This document shows positions 1-8,868 of a stretch of 64,000 nucleotides of DNA, in pieces (position 1 is the first letter of the stretch; each line of letters starts with the position of its first letter). The notes beneath the pieces were generated by a model, which searched no databases, was not told the DNA's origin, and was given only the letters and a program-made list of their open reading frames with translations. Where the stretch lies: the NCBI GenBank assembly GCA_963667075.1, contig OY762938.1, positions 1,302,001-1,366,000 of the forward strand, given 5' to 3'. Source of the stretch: G963667075 sp963667075. GTDB lineage: Bacteria > Pseudomonadota > Alphaproteobacteria > Micavibrionales > Micavibrionaceae. Made by a program: the position numbers and the translations under genes.

Positions 1-591
1 GGCGGTGGTCAAGCGGGTACAGATGTTAACTATACTAACGTGGCAGGCGGTTCTTCTTATGCTGGTTACACCGGTGGTGCTGGTGGCTTCTTTAGAAGCT
101 ATGCTACAGGTGGTGGTGGTGGTGGTGGTGCTACCCTTGTGTTTGATGGTGATCCGTCTGTGAGCGGTGTGCTGGTGGCGTTGGCCGCTGGCGGCGGCGG
201 CGGCGGTGGTGGGAAAGGTGGTATGCCTGGGAATTCAGGTATTGCTGGTGGTTCAGGACCATTTTCTACCACACAGATGGCGGGGGAAACGGGAAGAAAT
301 CCTTCTTTAGGATACCGCGCCGGCGGTGGCGGCGGTGGTGCTGGTTGGACTGGTAGTGGTATGGCCGGTGGTGGTACAGGCGGTGCCTACGGGACAGATG
401 TAGCACCGGCTGGTGGCGGGAAAGGTGGTTCGAACTACACCGTTTCTGGTGCTGTGGCGGCTGGCTCTGGGCAAGACCCATCGAATATTGATGATGTCTA
501 TTATCAAAGCCCCAGAGGCAAAGGTGGTAACAACGGCGTTTCCGGCACTGGCGGGCTTGCGCTGATTTATTTTGGGGAGAATGCGGAGTAA
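1..591 (+). CDS. Glycine-rich protein, 3' part only
   Basis: The reading frame is open from the first base of the window, so the gene begins upstream; the GTG at 40 is probably internal. The visible 196 residues are extremely rich in glycine, in runs of 5-8 Gly broken by Ala, Ser, Thr and Lys. They end in a short hydrophobic strand (LALIYF) and an acidic tail. A Gly-rich body closing on a beta-strand is typical of glycine-rich domains of tail-fibre-like or surface proteins; no catalytic motif is visible. GGT and GGC dominate the glycine codons and the gene itself is low-complexity DNA. The function and the N-terminal domains cannot be judged from this fragment. Confidence 0.7.
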   Translation, partial: GGGQAGTDVNYTNVAGGSSYAGYTGGAGGFFRSYATGGGGGGGATLVFDGDPSVSGVLVALAAGGGGGGGGKGGMPGNSGIAGGSGPFSTTQMAGETGRNPSLGYRAGGGGGGAGWTGSGMAGGGTGGAYGTDVAPAGGGKGGSNYTVSGAVAAGSGQDPSNIDDVYYQSPRGKGGNNGVSGTGGLALIYFGENAE

Positions 592-596
592 TTTAT

Positions 597-630
597 GCCC
601 CTCACCCTCCCTCTCCCTTGGGAGAGGGGA
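597..630. repeat. Short palindromic dispersed repeat (CCCTCTCCC type)
   Basis: A perfect 9-bp inverted repeat (arms 609-617 and 620-628, 2-base loop) lies just after the glycine-rich gene and is preceded by CCCTCACCCT. Elements of this form are common dispersed intergenic repeats in bacterial genomes. It could also act as a weak stem-loop for the upstream transcript, but no T-run follows it. Confidence 0.5.
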
Positions 631-691
631 TTCTTTGCGTGAACGATATAACGATATATAGGGTCGTTTAGAAGAAGAAACAATGCTCAGT

Positions 692-788
692 GTCATACCG
701 GACACCGATCCGGTATCCAGTAGTCAAATCAAGTGCATGGCCTATACCGTGCACTTTGTTCTGGATCCCCGTTTTGCGCGGGGATGAC
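692..788. repeat. Long nested palindromic repeat, copy 1
   Basis: Starts GTCATACCGG and ends CGGGGATGAC. The outer arms (GTCAT / ATGAC), the inner ATCCAG / CTGGAT pair and a local hairpin at each end form a cloverleaf-like inverted repeat of 97 bp. The same architecture recurs at 961-1036, so this is a dispersed family and not a unique regulatory site. A spurious open frame (690-1064) runs through both copies. Confidence 0.7.
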
Positions 789-808
789 AAAGTGTGTTTT
801 TATGTTTC

Positions 809-880
809 ACCACAGAGGGCACAGAGATCACAGCGTTTTTTTATCTTAAATCCCTGTGCCCTCTGTGTGCTCTGTGGTTT
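809..880. repeat. ACCACAGAG-type inverted repeat
   Basis: Two 25-base arms beginning ACCACAGAG (809-833, and the reverse complement ending near 878) match at 21 of 25 positions and flank an AT-rich loop of about 20 bases. This is a recognisable class of dispersed repeat in environmental bacteria. It sits between the two copies of the longer palindromic element. Confidence 0.6.
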
Positions 881-960
881 AAAGCGCCCCGTTTTCACGG
901 GGAAAGCCATAATCGGCCCTTTTGCGAAAGCCTTCTATAGAAACAGAATCGCCCCTTATC

Positions 961-1036
961 GTCATGCCGGACGTGATCCGGCATCCATAGGTGTTATCAG
1001 ACCATGCGAATGGATCCCGGTTTTCACCGGGATGAC
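961..1036. repeat. Long nested palindromic repeat, copy 2
   Basis: Begins GTCATGCCGGACGTGATCC and ends CACCGGGATGAC, with the same outer GTCAT / ATGAC arms and inner ATCCA / TGGAT pair as 692-788 but a shorter centre (76 bp). After it, 1063-1096 carries a CTTTGCGCTCTTGGCGTG motif that also appears, shortened, near 632-643. The 592-1117 interval holds no convincing gene. Confidence 0.7.
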
Positions 1037-1117
1037 GGGACTTGGGTTAAAAATCTTTACGTAGTTTTGGTGGTCCTTTGCGCTCTTGGCGTGAACGAAT
1101 GGAATGGAGTGTGGTTT

Positions 1118-3550
1118 TTACAGTTCGCCGCCGCTGTGGTCGCTGACCAGGACTTCGCGTTTGCCGACGTGGTTGGCGGGGCTGATGACGCCTTGGCGTT
1201 CCATTTCCTCGACAATGCGGGCGGCGCGGTTATAGCCGATTTGGAGGTATCTTTGGACAAAGCTTGTGGAGGCTTTGCGTTCTCTCGCTACAAGGGCAAC
1301 GGCCTGGTCGTATAACTCATCCACTTTTGAGCCGCCTTCGTTCCCTGTATCGAACAGGCCGCCTTCGGCAAAGGCATCGCCGCCTTCAAGTTCATCAAGA
1401 TAGGCAGGCTCTGCCTGATTTTTTAGGAATCTGACGACTTTTTCGACTTCGTCATCGGAGACGAACGGGCCGTGTACGCGTGTAATACGCCCGCCGGCTG
1501 CCATGTAGAGCATATCGCCCATGCCGAGCAGTTGTTCTGCGCCGCCGTCCCCTAAAATCGTACGGCTGTCAATTTTGGATGTGACCTGAAAGCTGATCCG
1601 TGTTGGGAAGTTGGCTTTGATCACACCGGTAATAACATCAACGGATGGCCTTTGTGTTGCCATGATGAGGTGAATGCCCGCCGCCCGTGCCATTTGGGCC
1701 AGACGCTGGATCGCGCTTTCAACATCTTTGCCGGCGACCAGCATAAGATCGGCAAACTCATCCACGACTACGACAATATAGGGCAGCTCTGTCAGGTCCA
1801 GGGGCTGTTCTTCGTAGACCGGTTTGCCGGTTTCCGGGTCAAAGCCTGTCTGTATTTTGCGCATCAGGACTTCGCCTTTATCACGGGCTTCTTTTAGGCG
1901 GGCGTTATAGCCTTCGATGTTACGTACACCCAGCTTCGACATAGAGCGGTAACGCTCTTCCATTTCCTGTACGACCCATTTAAGGGCAACAACGGCGCGG
2001 CCCGGCTCTGTCACAACAGGGGAGAGCAAATGCGGAATATCGTCATACATGGATAGTTCTAGCATTTTGGGGTCGATCATCAAAAAGCGGCATTTGTCGG
2101 GGCCGTGACGGTAAAGAAGGGAGAGAATCATCGTATTAACGGCTACGGATTTACCTGAGCCTGTTGTCCCTGCCACAAGCAAGTGAGGCATACGGGCGAG
2201 ATCGGCAATAACGGGTTGCCCGCCAATGTCTTTGCCCAGCACAAGAGGGAGTTTCGCACTTGTCTTTTCGTAGCTGCGCGAAGCCATAATTTCCCGCAAG
2301 TACACAATTTGCCGTTTTTTGTTTGGCAGCTCAATACCGATGACGTTGCGGCCAGGAATAACTGCAGCACGTACAGAAAGGGCTGCCATGGAGCGCGCAA
2401 TATCATCACTTAAGCTGATCACGCGGGAGGTTTTGATGCCGGGGGCCGGTTCAAATTCGTACAGTGTGACCACAGGGCCGGGGTGAATGCTGACGATGTC
2501 TCCCTTGACGTTAAAATCTTCTAAAATACTTTGTAGAAACTCTGCATTTTTACGCAAAGAGGATTCGTCCATTCGTTCATCGCCGGACAAAATCGGTGTG
2601 TCTTGTAAGAAATCATGCTCCGGCAGGCTCCAGTTGCCTGTCTCCTCAACGCTTAAATTGCCTTGCTTTGATGTTGCTTTAGGCGTTGCGGTCGCTGGCG
2701 TTATGACTTTAATAGGGGCATTTGATGAGCGGACGGTGTTTTGCTCTATAGAGGCTGGCTCTGCTTCTTTTTTGTCTTTTGATATTTTGGGGGATATCTC
2801 TTTCTTAAGTTTTTCCAGTTTTTCGGATGTCTTTCTGATCGGCATTTTGTAATCCGGGTCGCCGTAATGGCGTACCCAGTCAATGAACTGACACGCCGTA
2901 CCGTAGCAACGCTGAAGCGTTGAAAGTGTGAAATACCAGGCTAAAAGCCCAAGTCTTTTCCATTCTGCACGCGTGACAACCCAGCTATAGGAGGCGGTTA
3001 AAATGCCTGTGATAAGGGCTAGAAAGGCGGTGCCCATATGTGCCCAGCTTCCCAATATGATAGAAAAAATTGAGGCGAATTTGTTGAGCACCAGCATGCC
3101 GCCGCTGCCCCCCATATAAGCGGCTGTCAGCCAGTTCTCAAAAGGGGAAGGCATGATCGCAAATGCAACCGAGAAGGATAATACCGCAAAAATAAGGGCG
3201 GCGAGCCGTCCTGCAAAAGGGGAGAGCGGTTTCCTTTTTATAACGCGCCTGCCCCACAGAACGGTCGTGATGCCAAAGACAAAACTTGCAATGCCCAATG
3301 TTTGTAGCAATAAATCGGCAAAATAAGCCCCTGAGGCGCCCAGCCAGTTCTTTATATCCTGTGTTTCCCCGGCTGTATTCCATGAAGGATCTGTATGATC
3401 ATAAGTCATCAGGGCGATAAGCGTAAACAAGCCAATGCCAAGGAATATAAAACCAAGAGAATCTATTAAACGCCGGGCAATAAAGACTTGCAGGCTTTCT
3501 GGGATAAAGGCGGATAGACGATTTTTCTTTTTACGTGCGGTGCGAGCCAT
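1118..3550 (-). CDS. ftsK: DNA translocase FtsK
   Basis: FtsK couples septum formation to chromosome segregation by pumping DNA toward dif sites. The 810-residue protein has four N-terminal membrane helices (about residues 25-190), a charged Lys/Glu/Pro linker (about 230-330), then the motor. Walker A is GTTGSGKS, and Walker B lies in IVVVVDEFADLM. A C-terminal winged-helix gamma domain holds the RERKAST and YNRAARI segments and would read the KOPS polarity sequences. The ATG at 3550 was chosen over an in-frame TTG at 3601 because it gives a normal basic N-terminus (MARTARKKK); the TTG adds 17 atypical residues. In many Alphaproteobacteria lolA follows ftsK directly; here repeats follow instead and lolA is at 46 kb. 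Confidence 0.95.
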   Translation of the reverse strand: MARTARKKKNRLSAFIPESLQVFIARRLIDSLGFIFLGIGLFTLIALMTYDHTDPSWNTAGETQDIKNWLGASGAYFADLLLQTLGIASFVFGITTVLWGRRVIKRKPLSPFAGRLAALIFAVLSFSVAFAIMPSPFENWLTAAYMGGSGGMLVLNKFASIFSIILGSWAHMGTAFLALITGILTASYSWVVTRAEWKRLGLLAWYFTLSTLQRCYGTACQFIDWVRHYGDPDYKMPIRKTSEKLEKLKKEISPKISKDKKEAEPASIEQNTVRSSNAPIKVITPATATPKATSKQGNLSVEETGNWSLPEHDFLQDTPILSGDERMDESSLRKNAEFLQSILEDFNVKGDIVSIHPGPVVTLYEFEPAPGIKTSRVISLSDDIARSMAALSVRAAVIPGRNVIGIELPNKKRQIVYLREIMASRSYEKTSAKLPLVLGKDIGGQPVIADLARMPHLLVAGTTGSGKSVAVNTMILSLLYRHGPDKCRFLMIDPKMLELSMYDDIPHLLSPVVTEPGRAVVALKWVVQEMEERYRSMSKLGVRNIEGYNARLKEARDKGEVLMRKIQTGFDPETGKPVYEEQPLDLTELPYIVVVVDEFADLMLVAGKDVESAIQRLAQMARAAGIHLIMATQRPSVDVITGVIKANFPTRISFQVTSKIDSRTILGDGGAEQLLGMGDMLYMAAGGRITRVHGPFVSDDEVEKVVRFLKNQAEPAYLDELEGGDAFAEGGLFDTGNEGGSKVDELYDQAVALVARERKASTSFVQRYLQIGYNRAARIVEEMERQGVISPANHVGKREVLVSDHSGGEL

Positions 3551-3673
3551 GGAACCAAAAAAATTAGAGAAATAACAGATAACAAAAGGACATTTTGACA
3601 ATGTCCAGACGAGATTATTCTACAGAGCAATTACTCTGAAAACAAGATATACAGAAAATAAGGAAAAGCTCTT

Positions 3674-3856
3674 TTATTCTTCGGGCTTTTCTATTGTACC
3701 GGTTGGGTCTGTTTCAATGAGCTCTGCCACACGGTCGTACATGTTGGCATTTACGGCCATCTGATCCTTAATTGAGGGTTGCTCCTCTGAAATTTTGCGG
3801 AAAAAATTAGCGGCTTCCCGAAGTAATCTGGCGGCGATATCAGCGTTGGTATTCAT
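3674..3856 (-). CDS. Small conserved-looking protein downstream of pheA
   Basis: A 60-residue acidic, mostly helical protein starting MNTNADIAARLLREAA and ending near TDPTGTIEKPEE. The ATG at 3856 is preferred because AAAGGA lies about 10 bases upstream; a longer frame back to 3949 would overlap the pheA 3' end. There is no signal peptide or membrane segment. It lies 28 bp after pheA and is probably co-transcribed. It resembles small alphaproteobacterial proteins I recall with an AARLLR...NA...VA.L...DP pattern, but no function is assigned to it here. Confidence 0.7.
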   Translation of the reverse strand: MNTNADIAARLLREAANFFRKISEEQPSIKDQMAVNANMYDRVAELIETDPTGTIEKPEE

Positions 3857-3884
3857 TATAACGGATGTCCTTTCTTTAACCTTT

Positions 3885-4739
3885 TCAGGCTTTTGATTTT
3901 CTAAATGGATGAGCCTTGTACGTGCCCAGCATAACAACATGTTTGCCAAAGAAGTTTAGCTCTTCAAGGGCGAGTGCTAAAGAACGGTCTTCTGGATGTC
4001 CTTCTACGTCGGCGTAAAAACGGGCGACATTGAAATGCTTATCCACATAACTCTCCAGCTTGACCATTTGTACGCCATTGGTTGCAAAACCGCCAAGGGC
4101 TTTATACAGAGCGGCTGGAATGTTACGTACCTCAAAAACAAAACTTGTCAGGTAGTCGTCCCCGTTTTTTCTGGGTGGTATGTCGGACTCTTTTGTTAAG
4201 ACAAGAAAACGGGTTGTGTTATGGTCCGCATCCTGAATGTTGTGCTCTAGAATTTCAAGCCCATATATTTCTGCGGCCAGTTCAGAAGAAATGGCACATT
4301 TTGTTTTGTCTCCTGTGTCACGTACATAAGCAGCAGCGGCCGCGGTGTCGGAATGAACGTGTTCTTTTAAGCCCATTTGCCGAATAAAATCTCTGCATTG
4401 TGGCAGGGCGTGAATATGGCTGTAAACGTCTTTTAAATTCTCTTTTTTGCTGCCCGGCAAAGCCAGCAGGGAGTGATGAATTGGTTGGAAATGCTCAGCA
4501 ATAATATGCAGGCCCCCTTTGGGCATAAGATTGTGTACGTCTGCTACACGGCCGGCCAGTGTATTATCAACCGGGATCATGGCGAGATCAGCCTCGCCGT
4601 TCTGTACGGCTGTAAAGGCGGCATAAAAGGAATTACACGGGACGGTCTCCAAATCTGGAAAGGCCGTACGGCATGCCAGATCCGAATAGGCCCCGATGGC
4701 CCCTTGAAAAGCGATTTTCTTATAATTGTTTTCCACCAT
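3885..4739 (-). CDS. pheA: Prephenate dehydratase
   Basis: Converts prephenate to phenylpyruvate in phenylalanine synthesis. The 284-residue monofunctional form has an N-terminal periplasmic-binding-like catalytic domain (KIAFQGAIGAYSDLA at the start, NTTRF catalytic motif near residue 180) and a C-terminal ACT domain (about 200-280, with KLESYV) that usually gives Phe feedback control. No chorismate mutase domain is fused. The ATG at 4739 has AAAGGGTGG about 10 bases upstream; a GTG at 4754 would sit on top of that site and is less likely. The small 60-residue gene follows on the same strand. Confidence 0.93.
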   Translation of the reverse strand: MVENNYKKIAFQGAIGAYSDLACRTAFPDLETVPCNSFYAAFTAVQNGEADLAMIPVDNTLAGRVADVHNLMPKGGLHIIAEHFQPIHHSLLALPGSKKENLKDVYSHIHALPQCRDFIRQMGLKEHVHSDTAAAAAYVRDTGDKTKCAISSELAAEIYGLEILEHNIQDADHNTTRFLVLTKESDIPPRKNGDDYLTSFVFEVRNIPAALYKALGGFATNGVQMVKLESYVDKHFNVARFYADVEGHPEDRSLALALEELNFFGKHVVMLGTYKAHPFRKSKA

Positions 4740-4856
4740 TTTTACAATGTCCACCCTTTGGCATAGTTAACAACAAACTCTGGTATAAAGGAAAGATGCG
4801 TAAGTGTCCAAAAAAAGCTGGATTTTAATGGGATGGAAGACGGCGTCTTTTGTTCC

Positions 4857-5213
4857 TTATGGAATCTTGTGAATTAAGTTGTAAAAATATGCTGCAACAG
4901 GTACACCACCGTCTGAAAACGTGTCTGAGAAGCTACATTCTTCGGTAATGTCAAGGCCCAGGCGAAGTTTTTCTTTCCTTAATATTAGATCTGAAGCTTT
5001 GAGGGTTCTTTCCTTATCGCTAAGGCCATCATTTTTTGCTGTCATTATTGCTTTTATTTCTCGGTGGAAGGGGTGCTCTTCATTTTCTACAGCTTTTTTT
5101 ACTATGTCAGATAGTACAAGGAGGGCCTGTTTTTCAAATAAGTCTTTAAGCTGTTGGCGGCCTTTTAAAAGGCCTTCTTCAAAAGGATCGCTACTATCGT
5201 CTATTATAGGCAT
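4857..5213 (-). CDS. Hypothetical soluble protein, 118 aa
   Basis: Not recognised. The 118-residue protein starts at an ATG with an A-rich upstream stretch (AAGAAAGAAAAAC). It is charged and largely helical in its first 85 residues, with many Lys/Glu. A short C-terminal part (SDGGVPVAAYFYN) is more hydrophobic. It has one Cys and no signal peptide. It stands alone between pheA (same strand, 118 bp further on) and the divergent DivL-like kinase gene. Confidence 0.5.
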   Translation of the reverse strand: MPIIDDSSDPFEEGLLKGRQQLKDLFEKQALLVLSDIVKKAVENEEHPFHREIKAIMTAKNDGLSDKERTLKASDLILRKEKLRLGLDITEECSFSDTFSDGGVPVAAYFYNLIHKIP

Positions 5214-5373
5214 GTTTTTCTTTCTTTTTATATAATCGTTTCTTGTTTTACTTAATAAAGTATGAATTGAGTATATGTCAAATATTTTGTAAAAACATTC
5301 CCGCCTTTTTACCCTTGTTCTTTATGCCTACAAAAACTAAACTCTCTGCTATCACGTCGAGGGGGAGTCTTCC

Positions 5374-7668
5374 TTGTTATCCAGGTTTTTTGAATCTTTT
5401 ACAAATATAAAGCAGGTGCGGGAAGAAAGATCCCGGCTAGAGGCTTTTCTTGCGGCGTTTCCGGGCGAATATTGCGGGTTTAATCCTGATGGAACGCTTG
5501 TGTATAGTCAGGGGTTTATAGACCTTTTGGGCTTAAAGGAACTGGGTGGTCTTATTGACATCCAAAATGTGCTGATGGTGGATGATGCTGCTGCGCTGGA
5601 GAGTTTGTTTGAACGTTTAAAAGAACACGGCACAGCCTTCTCAACACATGTCAGGACAAACAACAAACAAAAAATCCTCAATCTTTCAGGCGCAAAAGGG
5701 GAAGATCTTGAAAAAAAGGACCGTTTTCATATTCTCTGGCTGGAGGATATTACAGAGCATGAACGTGCTTTTCAGGAAACAAAGGATACATGCGATTCTT
5801 TTGCGCAGGAAATAAAACGTATGCGGGGGGCTCTGGATGTTATTCCAACGCCTATCTGGATGAGAAATGCGGATTCTGAAATTTCATGGGTCAATCTGAG
5901 TTATGCAGAAAGTCTGAATCTAACGCCAGCGATGGTGATCGCAAAGCAGGAAGAATTGCCGTTAACCCCACTTAACAAAGCCAGAAAGAAAGAACTCGCC
6001 CAGAATATACAGACTATGGCTGAGACGGCTTTGCGTACAGGAGAGGTACAGCAGGATAACCGGCATATGATTGTTGAAGGGAAACGCAAACTTATGCTTG
6101 TTCAGGAAATTCCTCTTCGCAATCTGGATATTACGGTTGGTATGGTGCGTGATATTACGCGCGAAGAAGATCTGGAAAGAGAGCAAAAACGCCATCTGTC
6201 TGCTAATAGAGAGCTGCTCGAACAGCTTGGCACGGCGATTGGCATATATAATAGTGAAGAACAGCTCGAATTTTATAATCCTGCTTTTTCAAGGCTTTGG
6301 CAGCTCAAGGAGCAATGGCTGAATACAAAACCAAAGCTCGGCGATATCATGGAAAAACTCAGGGAAACGCGCCGACTTCCGGAACAGGCAGACTTTAAGA
6401 AGTACAAGCAAAGCTGGATCGGGATGTTTACATCCCTTATGAAACCGTATGAAGATATGCTTTACCTTCCCGATGGTACATCGTTGCGCATGCTTGTAAT
6501 GCCCCATCCCATGGGTGGTCTGATGATGACGTTTGAAGATGTGACAAGCGGTCTTGAGCTTGAATCTTCCTACAACACGCTCGTTGCCGTACAAAAAGAA
6601 ACGCTCGACAATCTGGCAGAAGGGGTTTCCGTGTATGGGGGTGATGGCCGTTTAAAACTGTCGAACCCTTCTTTTTCCAAGCTGTGGAGCTTGCATCCAG
6701 AAGATCTTGGTGGGGAGCCTCATATCACACGGCTTGTTGAAAAAATGAAGCTTTTCTTTGCGGATGAGGAAAAAGAAGAACGAAGAAATAGCCTTTTGGC
6801 TCAAGGCTTAAATCGTGATGAAAAAGGGGGCAGACTTAAAAGAGCGGATGGCAAGCTGATTGATTATGCGACTGTGCCGTTGCCTGATGGCGGAACGCTT
6901 GTGACTCATGTTGATGTAACGGACACTGTACGTGTTGAGAATGCCTTGCGTGAGAAAAACGCTGCGCTGGAAGCCGCGGAACGCCTTAAAATTGATTTTC
7001 TGGCTAATGTGTCTTATCAGCTCCGTACGCCTCTGAGCGCTATTATGGGATTTGCCGAGATTCTGGATAAGGAATATTTTGGTACGTTGAACGAACGTCA
7101 GAAAGAATACACAGCCGGTATGTATGAAGCGGGAGAACGTCTGCTTAATCTGGTCAATGATATTCTTGATCTCTCTACCATTGAAGCGGGGTATATGAGT
7201 CTTCATCCAGAGCGTTTCAATGTACGTGATATGCTTCAAGGTCTCTTTGAGCTTACCCGGGACTGGGCCAGAAAAGAGAAAATAGAGGTTAAAATAGAGT
7301 GCCCTAAAAATATTGGCTCTATTACAGCAGATGAACGAAGAATAAAGCAGGCTGTCTTAAATCTTATTCGTAACGCGATCAGTTTTACAGAGCATAATGG
7401 GGAAATTACTCTTTCGGCCAAAAGACGCAAGGAGACACTGGATATTATTGTGGCAGACTCTGGTATTGGTATTCCCGAGAAAGATCAGAGGCGTATATTT
7501 GAACCCTTTGAGCGGATAAAAACAGAAGATCAAAAACGCAACAGTAATAGCGCAGGCCTTGGCCTTTCCCTTGTCAAAAATATTATTGAGCTTCACAAAG
7601 GCTCCCTCTCTCTCCAGAGCGAAGAAGGAAAAGGCTCGACGTTTACAATTTCTCTGCCTCTCGCCTGA
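5374..7668 (+). CDS. divL: DivL-like PAS sensor kinase with Tyr in the H-box
   Basis: A 764-residue cytoplasmic-looking kinase. Four PAS-like segments (roughly 25-130, 145-260, 270-385, 395-515) precede a HisKA helix pair (537-600) and a HATPase domain (650-760). The ATPase N-box (NLIRNAISFT), G1 (DSGIGIP) and G2 (GLGLSLVKN) are intact. The phospho-acceptor position of the H-box reads NVSYQLRTPL: Tyr548 replaces His. Caulobacter DivL has the same replacement at Tyr550 in a 769-residue protein, so orthology is likely; DivL there controls CckA and thus CtrA in response to DivK. No N-terminal membrane helix is seen, unlike Caulobacter DivL. The start is TTG, fixed by GAGGGGGAG 8 bases upstream. 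In many relatives this gene sits beside tsaE, which here is 22 kb away. Confidence 0.85.
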   Translation: MLSRFFESFTNIKQVREERSRLEAFLAAFPGEYCGFNPDGTLVYSQGFIDLLGLKELGGLIDIQNVLMVDDAAALESLFERLKEHGTAFSTHVRTNNKQKILNLSGAKGEDLEKKDRFHILWLEDITEHERAFQETKDTCDSFAQEIKRMRGALDVIPTPIWMRNADSEISWVNLSYAESLNLTPAMVIAKQEELPLTPLNKARKKELAQNIQTMAETALRTGEVQQDNRHMIVEGKRKLMLVQEIPLRNLDITVGMVRDITREEDLEREQKRHLSANRELLEQLGTAIGIYNSEEQLEFYNPAFSRLWQLKEQWLNTKPKLGDIMEKLRETRRLPEQADFKKYKQSWIGMFTSLMKPYEDMLYLPDGTSLRMLVMPHPMGGLMMTFEDVTSGLELESSYNTLVAVQKETLDNLAEGVSVYGGDGRLKLSNPSFSKLWSLHPEDLGGEPHITRLVEKMKLFFADEEKEERRNSLLAQGLNRDEKGGRLKRADGKLIDYATVPLPDGGTLVTHVDVTDTVRVENALREKNAALEAAERLKIDFLANVSYQLRTPLSAIMGFAEILDKEYFGTLNERQKEYTAGMYEAGERLLNLVNDILDLSTIEAGYMSLHPERFNVRDMLQGLFELTRDWARKEKIEVKIECPKNIGSITADERRIKQAVLNLIRNAISFTEHNGEITLSAKRRKETLDIIVADSGIGIPEKDQRRIFEPFERIKTEDQKRNSNSAGLGLSLVKNIIELHKGSLSLQSEEGKGSTFTISLPLA

Positions 7669-7791
7669 TAGAGGTGTGCCAGTGTTTATGTCAGATTCTT
7701 ATACCCCGATTACGATTCATCTTCTTTAAAAATAATTCATAGCCATTTGGCGGCAAATCTGTTCTAATGGGTCCAATGAAGGGACAAGATA

Positions 7792-8238
7792 TTGAGACCC
7801 ATACTAATTTTGGTATTACTCTCGGTCTGTAGCTACACAAAAGCCCTGTATGCCGAGAGCCTTACAAGCCCGCAGGCGAATAATCTTGAAAGATACTGTT
7901 CTCCACTGGAATCAGATGAGTTAGACTACGATCAAAGACTCTCCCATGCGCGCCATATTATTGGCACCCATCCCACACCTTTTTTTGCCTGTGTTAATGA
8001 TGCGGATTGTATCCTGACAACAGGGGCTTGTGATGAAAAAATAAGCATTGCTCTTGTTGCCCAGAAATGTTTCGAAAAAGCGGCTGTAACTTATGGCGCA
8101 CGTGTCAATTGCGCGCCTTTGAATGAGGTAAACACACTGATAGAACCCGCTTGTATCAACAACACCTGCCGTTTGGTAGAAATCGAAACACTCCCGGATG
8201 TTACAAAAGAACCCTTGGCCGACATTGTGCCAGAGTAA
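7792..8238 (+). CDS. Secreted Cys-containing protein, 148 aa
   Basis: The N-terminus is a typical signal peptide (RPILILVLLSVCSYTKALYA) with a likely cut after ALYA. The mature part of about 127 residues has several Cys, including the pattern CVNDADC and a C-terminal CINNTCRLVE, suggesting disulfides in the periplasm. The start is TTG, with GAAGGGA about 7 bases upstream; nearby ATGs are out of frame. It lies about 120 bp after the DivL-like gene and 36 bp before the ychJ-family gene, so it may be read with either. The function is unknown. Confidence 0.65.
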   Translation: MRPILILVLLSVCSYTKALYAESLTSPQANNLERYCSPLESDELDYDQRLSHARHIIGTHPTPFFACVNDADCILTTGACDEKISIALVAQKCFEKAAVTYGARVNCAPLNEVNTLIEPACINNTCRLVEIETLPDVTKEPLADIVPE

Positions 8239-8274
8239 TTTACGGCTATACGCTTGTGAGCAAAGAGATCTGAT

Positions 8275-8667
8275 ATGAATCATACATCCTGTATATGCGG
8301 TAAGTCGAAACCTTTTGCGAAGTGCTGCGGCCGGTTTCTCTCTGGTGAGACGCATGCCAAAACACCGGAACAGCTTATGCGCTCACGCTATGCGGCCTAT
8401 GCTTTGGGGGGGCATGGTGCGTATCTGATTTCCACGTGGTTCCCAGCCTCTGCTGCAGGTTTAAGTGCATCAGAACTATCAAAGAAAACGGTCGATTGGC
8501 AAAGTCTGGACGTTATTTTATCATCACAACAAGGAGATAAAGGAACAGTGGAATTCAAAGCCTGGTTTAAATCTCCAAACTCTGAAAAAATAGAAGTCAT
8601 GCACGAAATATCAGAATTCATCCGCATAAACGCCCGCTGGCTCTACGTAGGCGGCAGGGTGAGTTAA
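8275..8667 (+). CDS. ychJ: YchJ/UPF0225-family protein
   Basis: A 130-residue protein with an N-terminal Cys motif (CICGKSKPFAKCCG) of the SEC-C type, expected to bind zinc. It continues with the family signature around TPEQLMRSRYAAYALG and a small alpha/beta fold of the NTF2-like kind. The length is that of the single-SEC-C members; E. coli YchJ has a second C-terminal SEC-C motif that is missing here. The biochemical role of the family is not settled. Confidence 0.85.
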   Translation: MNHTSCICGKSKPFAKCCGRFLSGETHAKTPEQLMRSRYAAYALGGHGAYLISTWFPASAAGLSASELSKKTVDWQSLDVILSSQQGDKGTVEFKAWFKSPNSEKIEVMHEISEFIRINARWLYVGGRVS

Positions 8668-8732
8668 GGAGGAAGGACTTGAAGTAAAAAGTTATAGCCA
8701 AGTTTAAAAACACCAAGACGTTTCTTTAATTT

Positions 8733-8830
8733 GTCATTGCGAGCGACCAGAGGGAGCGCGGCAATCCAGAAAGCTGTACGCTGTGGCTCTGGATTACGTC
8801 ACATTCGTTCGAGGATAACGAACGGAAATG
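8733..8830. repeat. GTCATTGCGAGCG-type palindromic repeat
   Basis: Begins GTCATTGCGAGCGACC and carries GCGGCAATCCAG followed by CTCTGGATTACGTC, an imperfect inverted repeat of about 100 bp. This sequence class is a widespread dispersed palindrome in bacterial genomes. It directly precedes the IS630 remnant and differs from the family at 692-1036. Nothing else is seen between 8668 and the insertion element. Confidence 0.6.
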
Positions 8831-8868
8831 TCCTGGTATCTTTAAACTTGTCTATAACATATTGATGT

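Noticed and set aside
690..1064. Plus-strand open frame of 124 codons
   Set aside because: It runs entirely through palindromic dispersed repeats and has no ribosome site or protein-like composition.
4739..4754. GTG start of pheA at 4754
   Set aside because: It overlaps the ribosome-binding sequence that suits the ATG at 4739.
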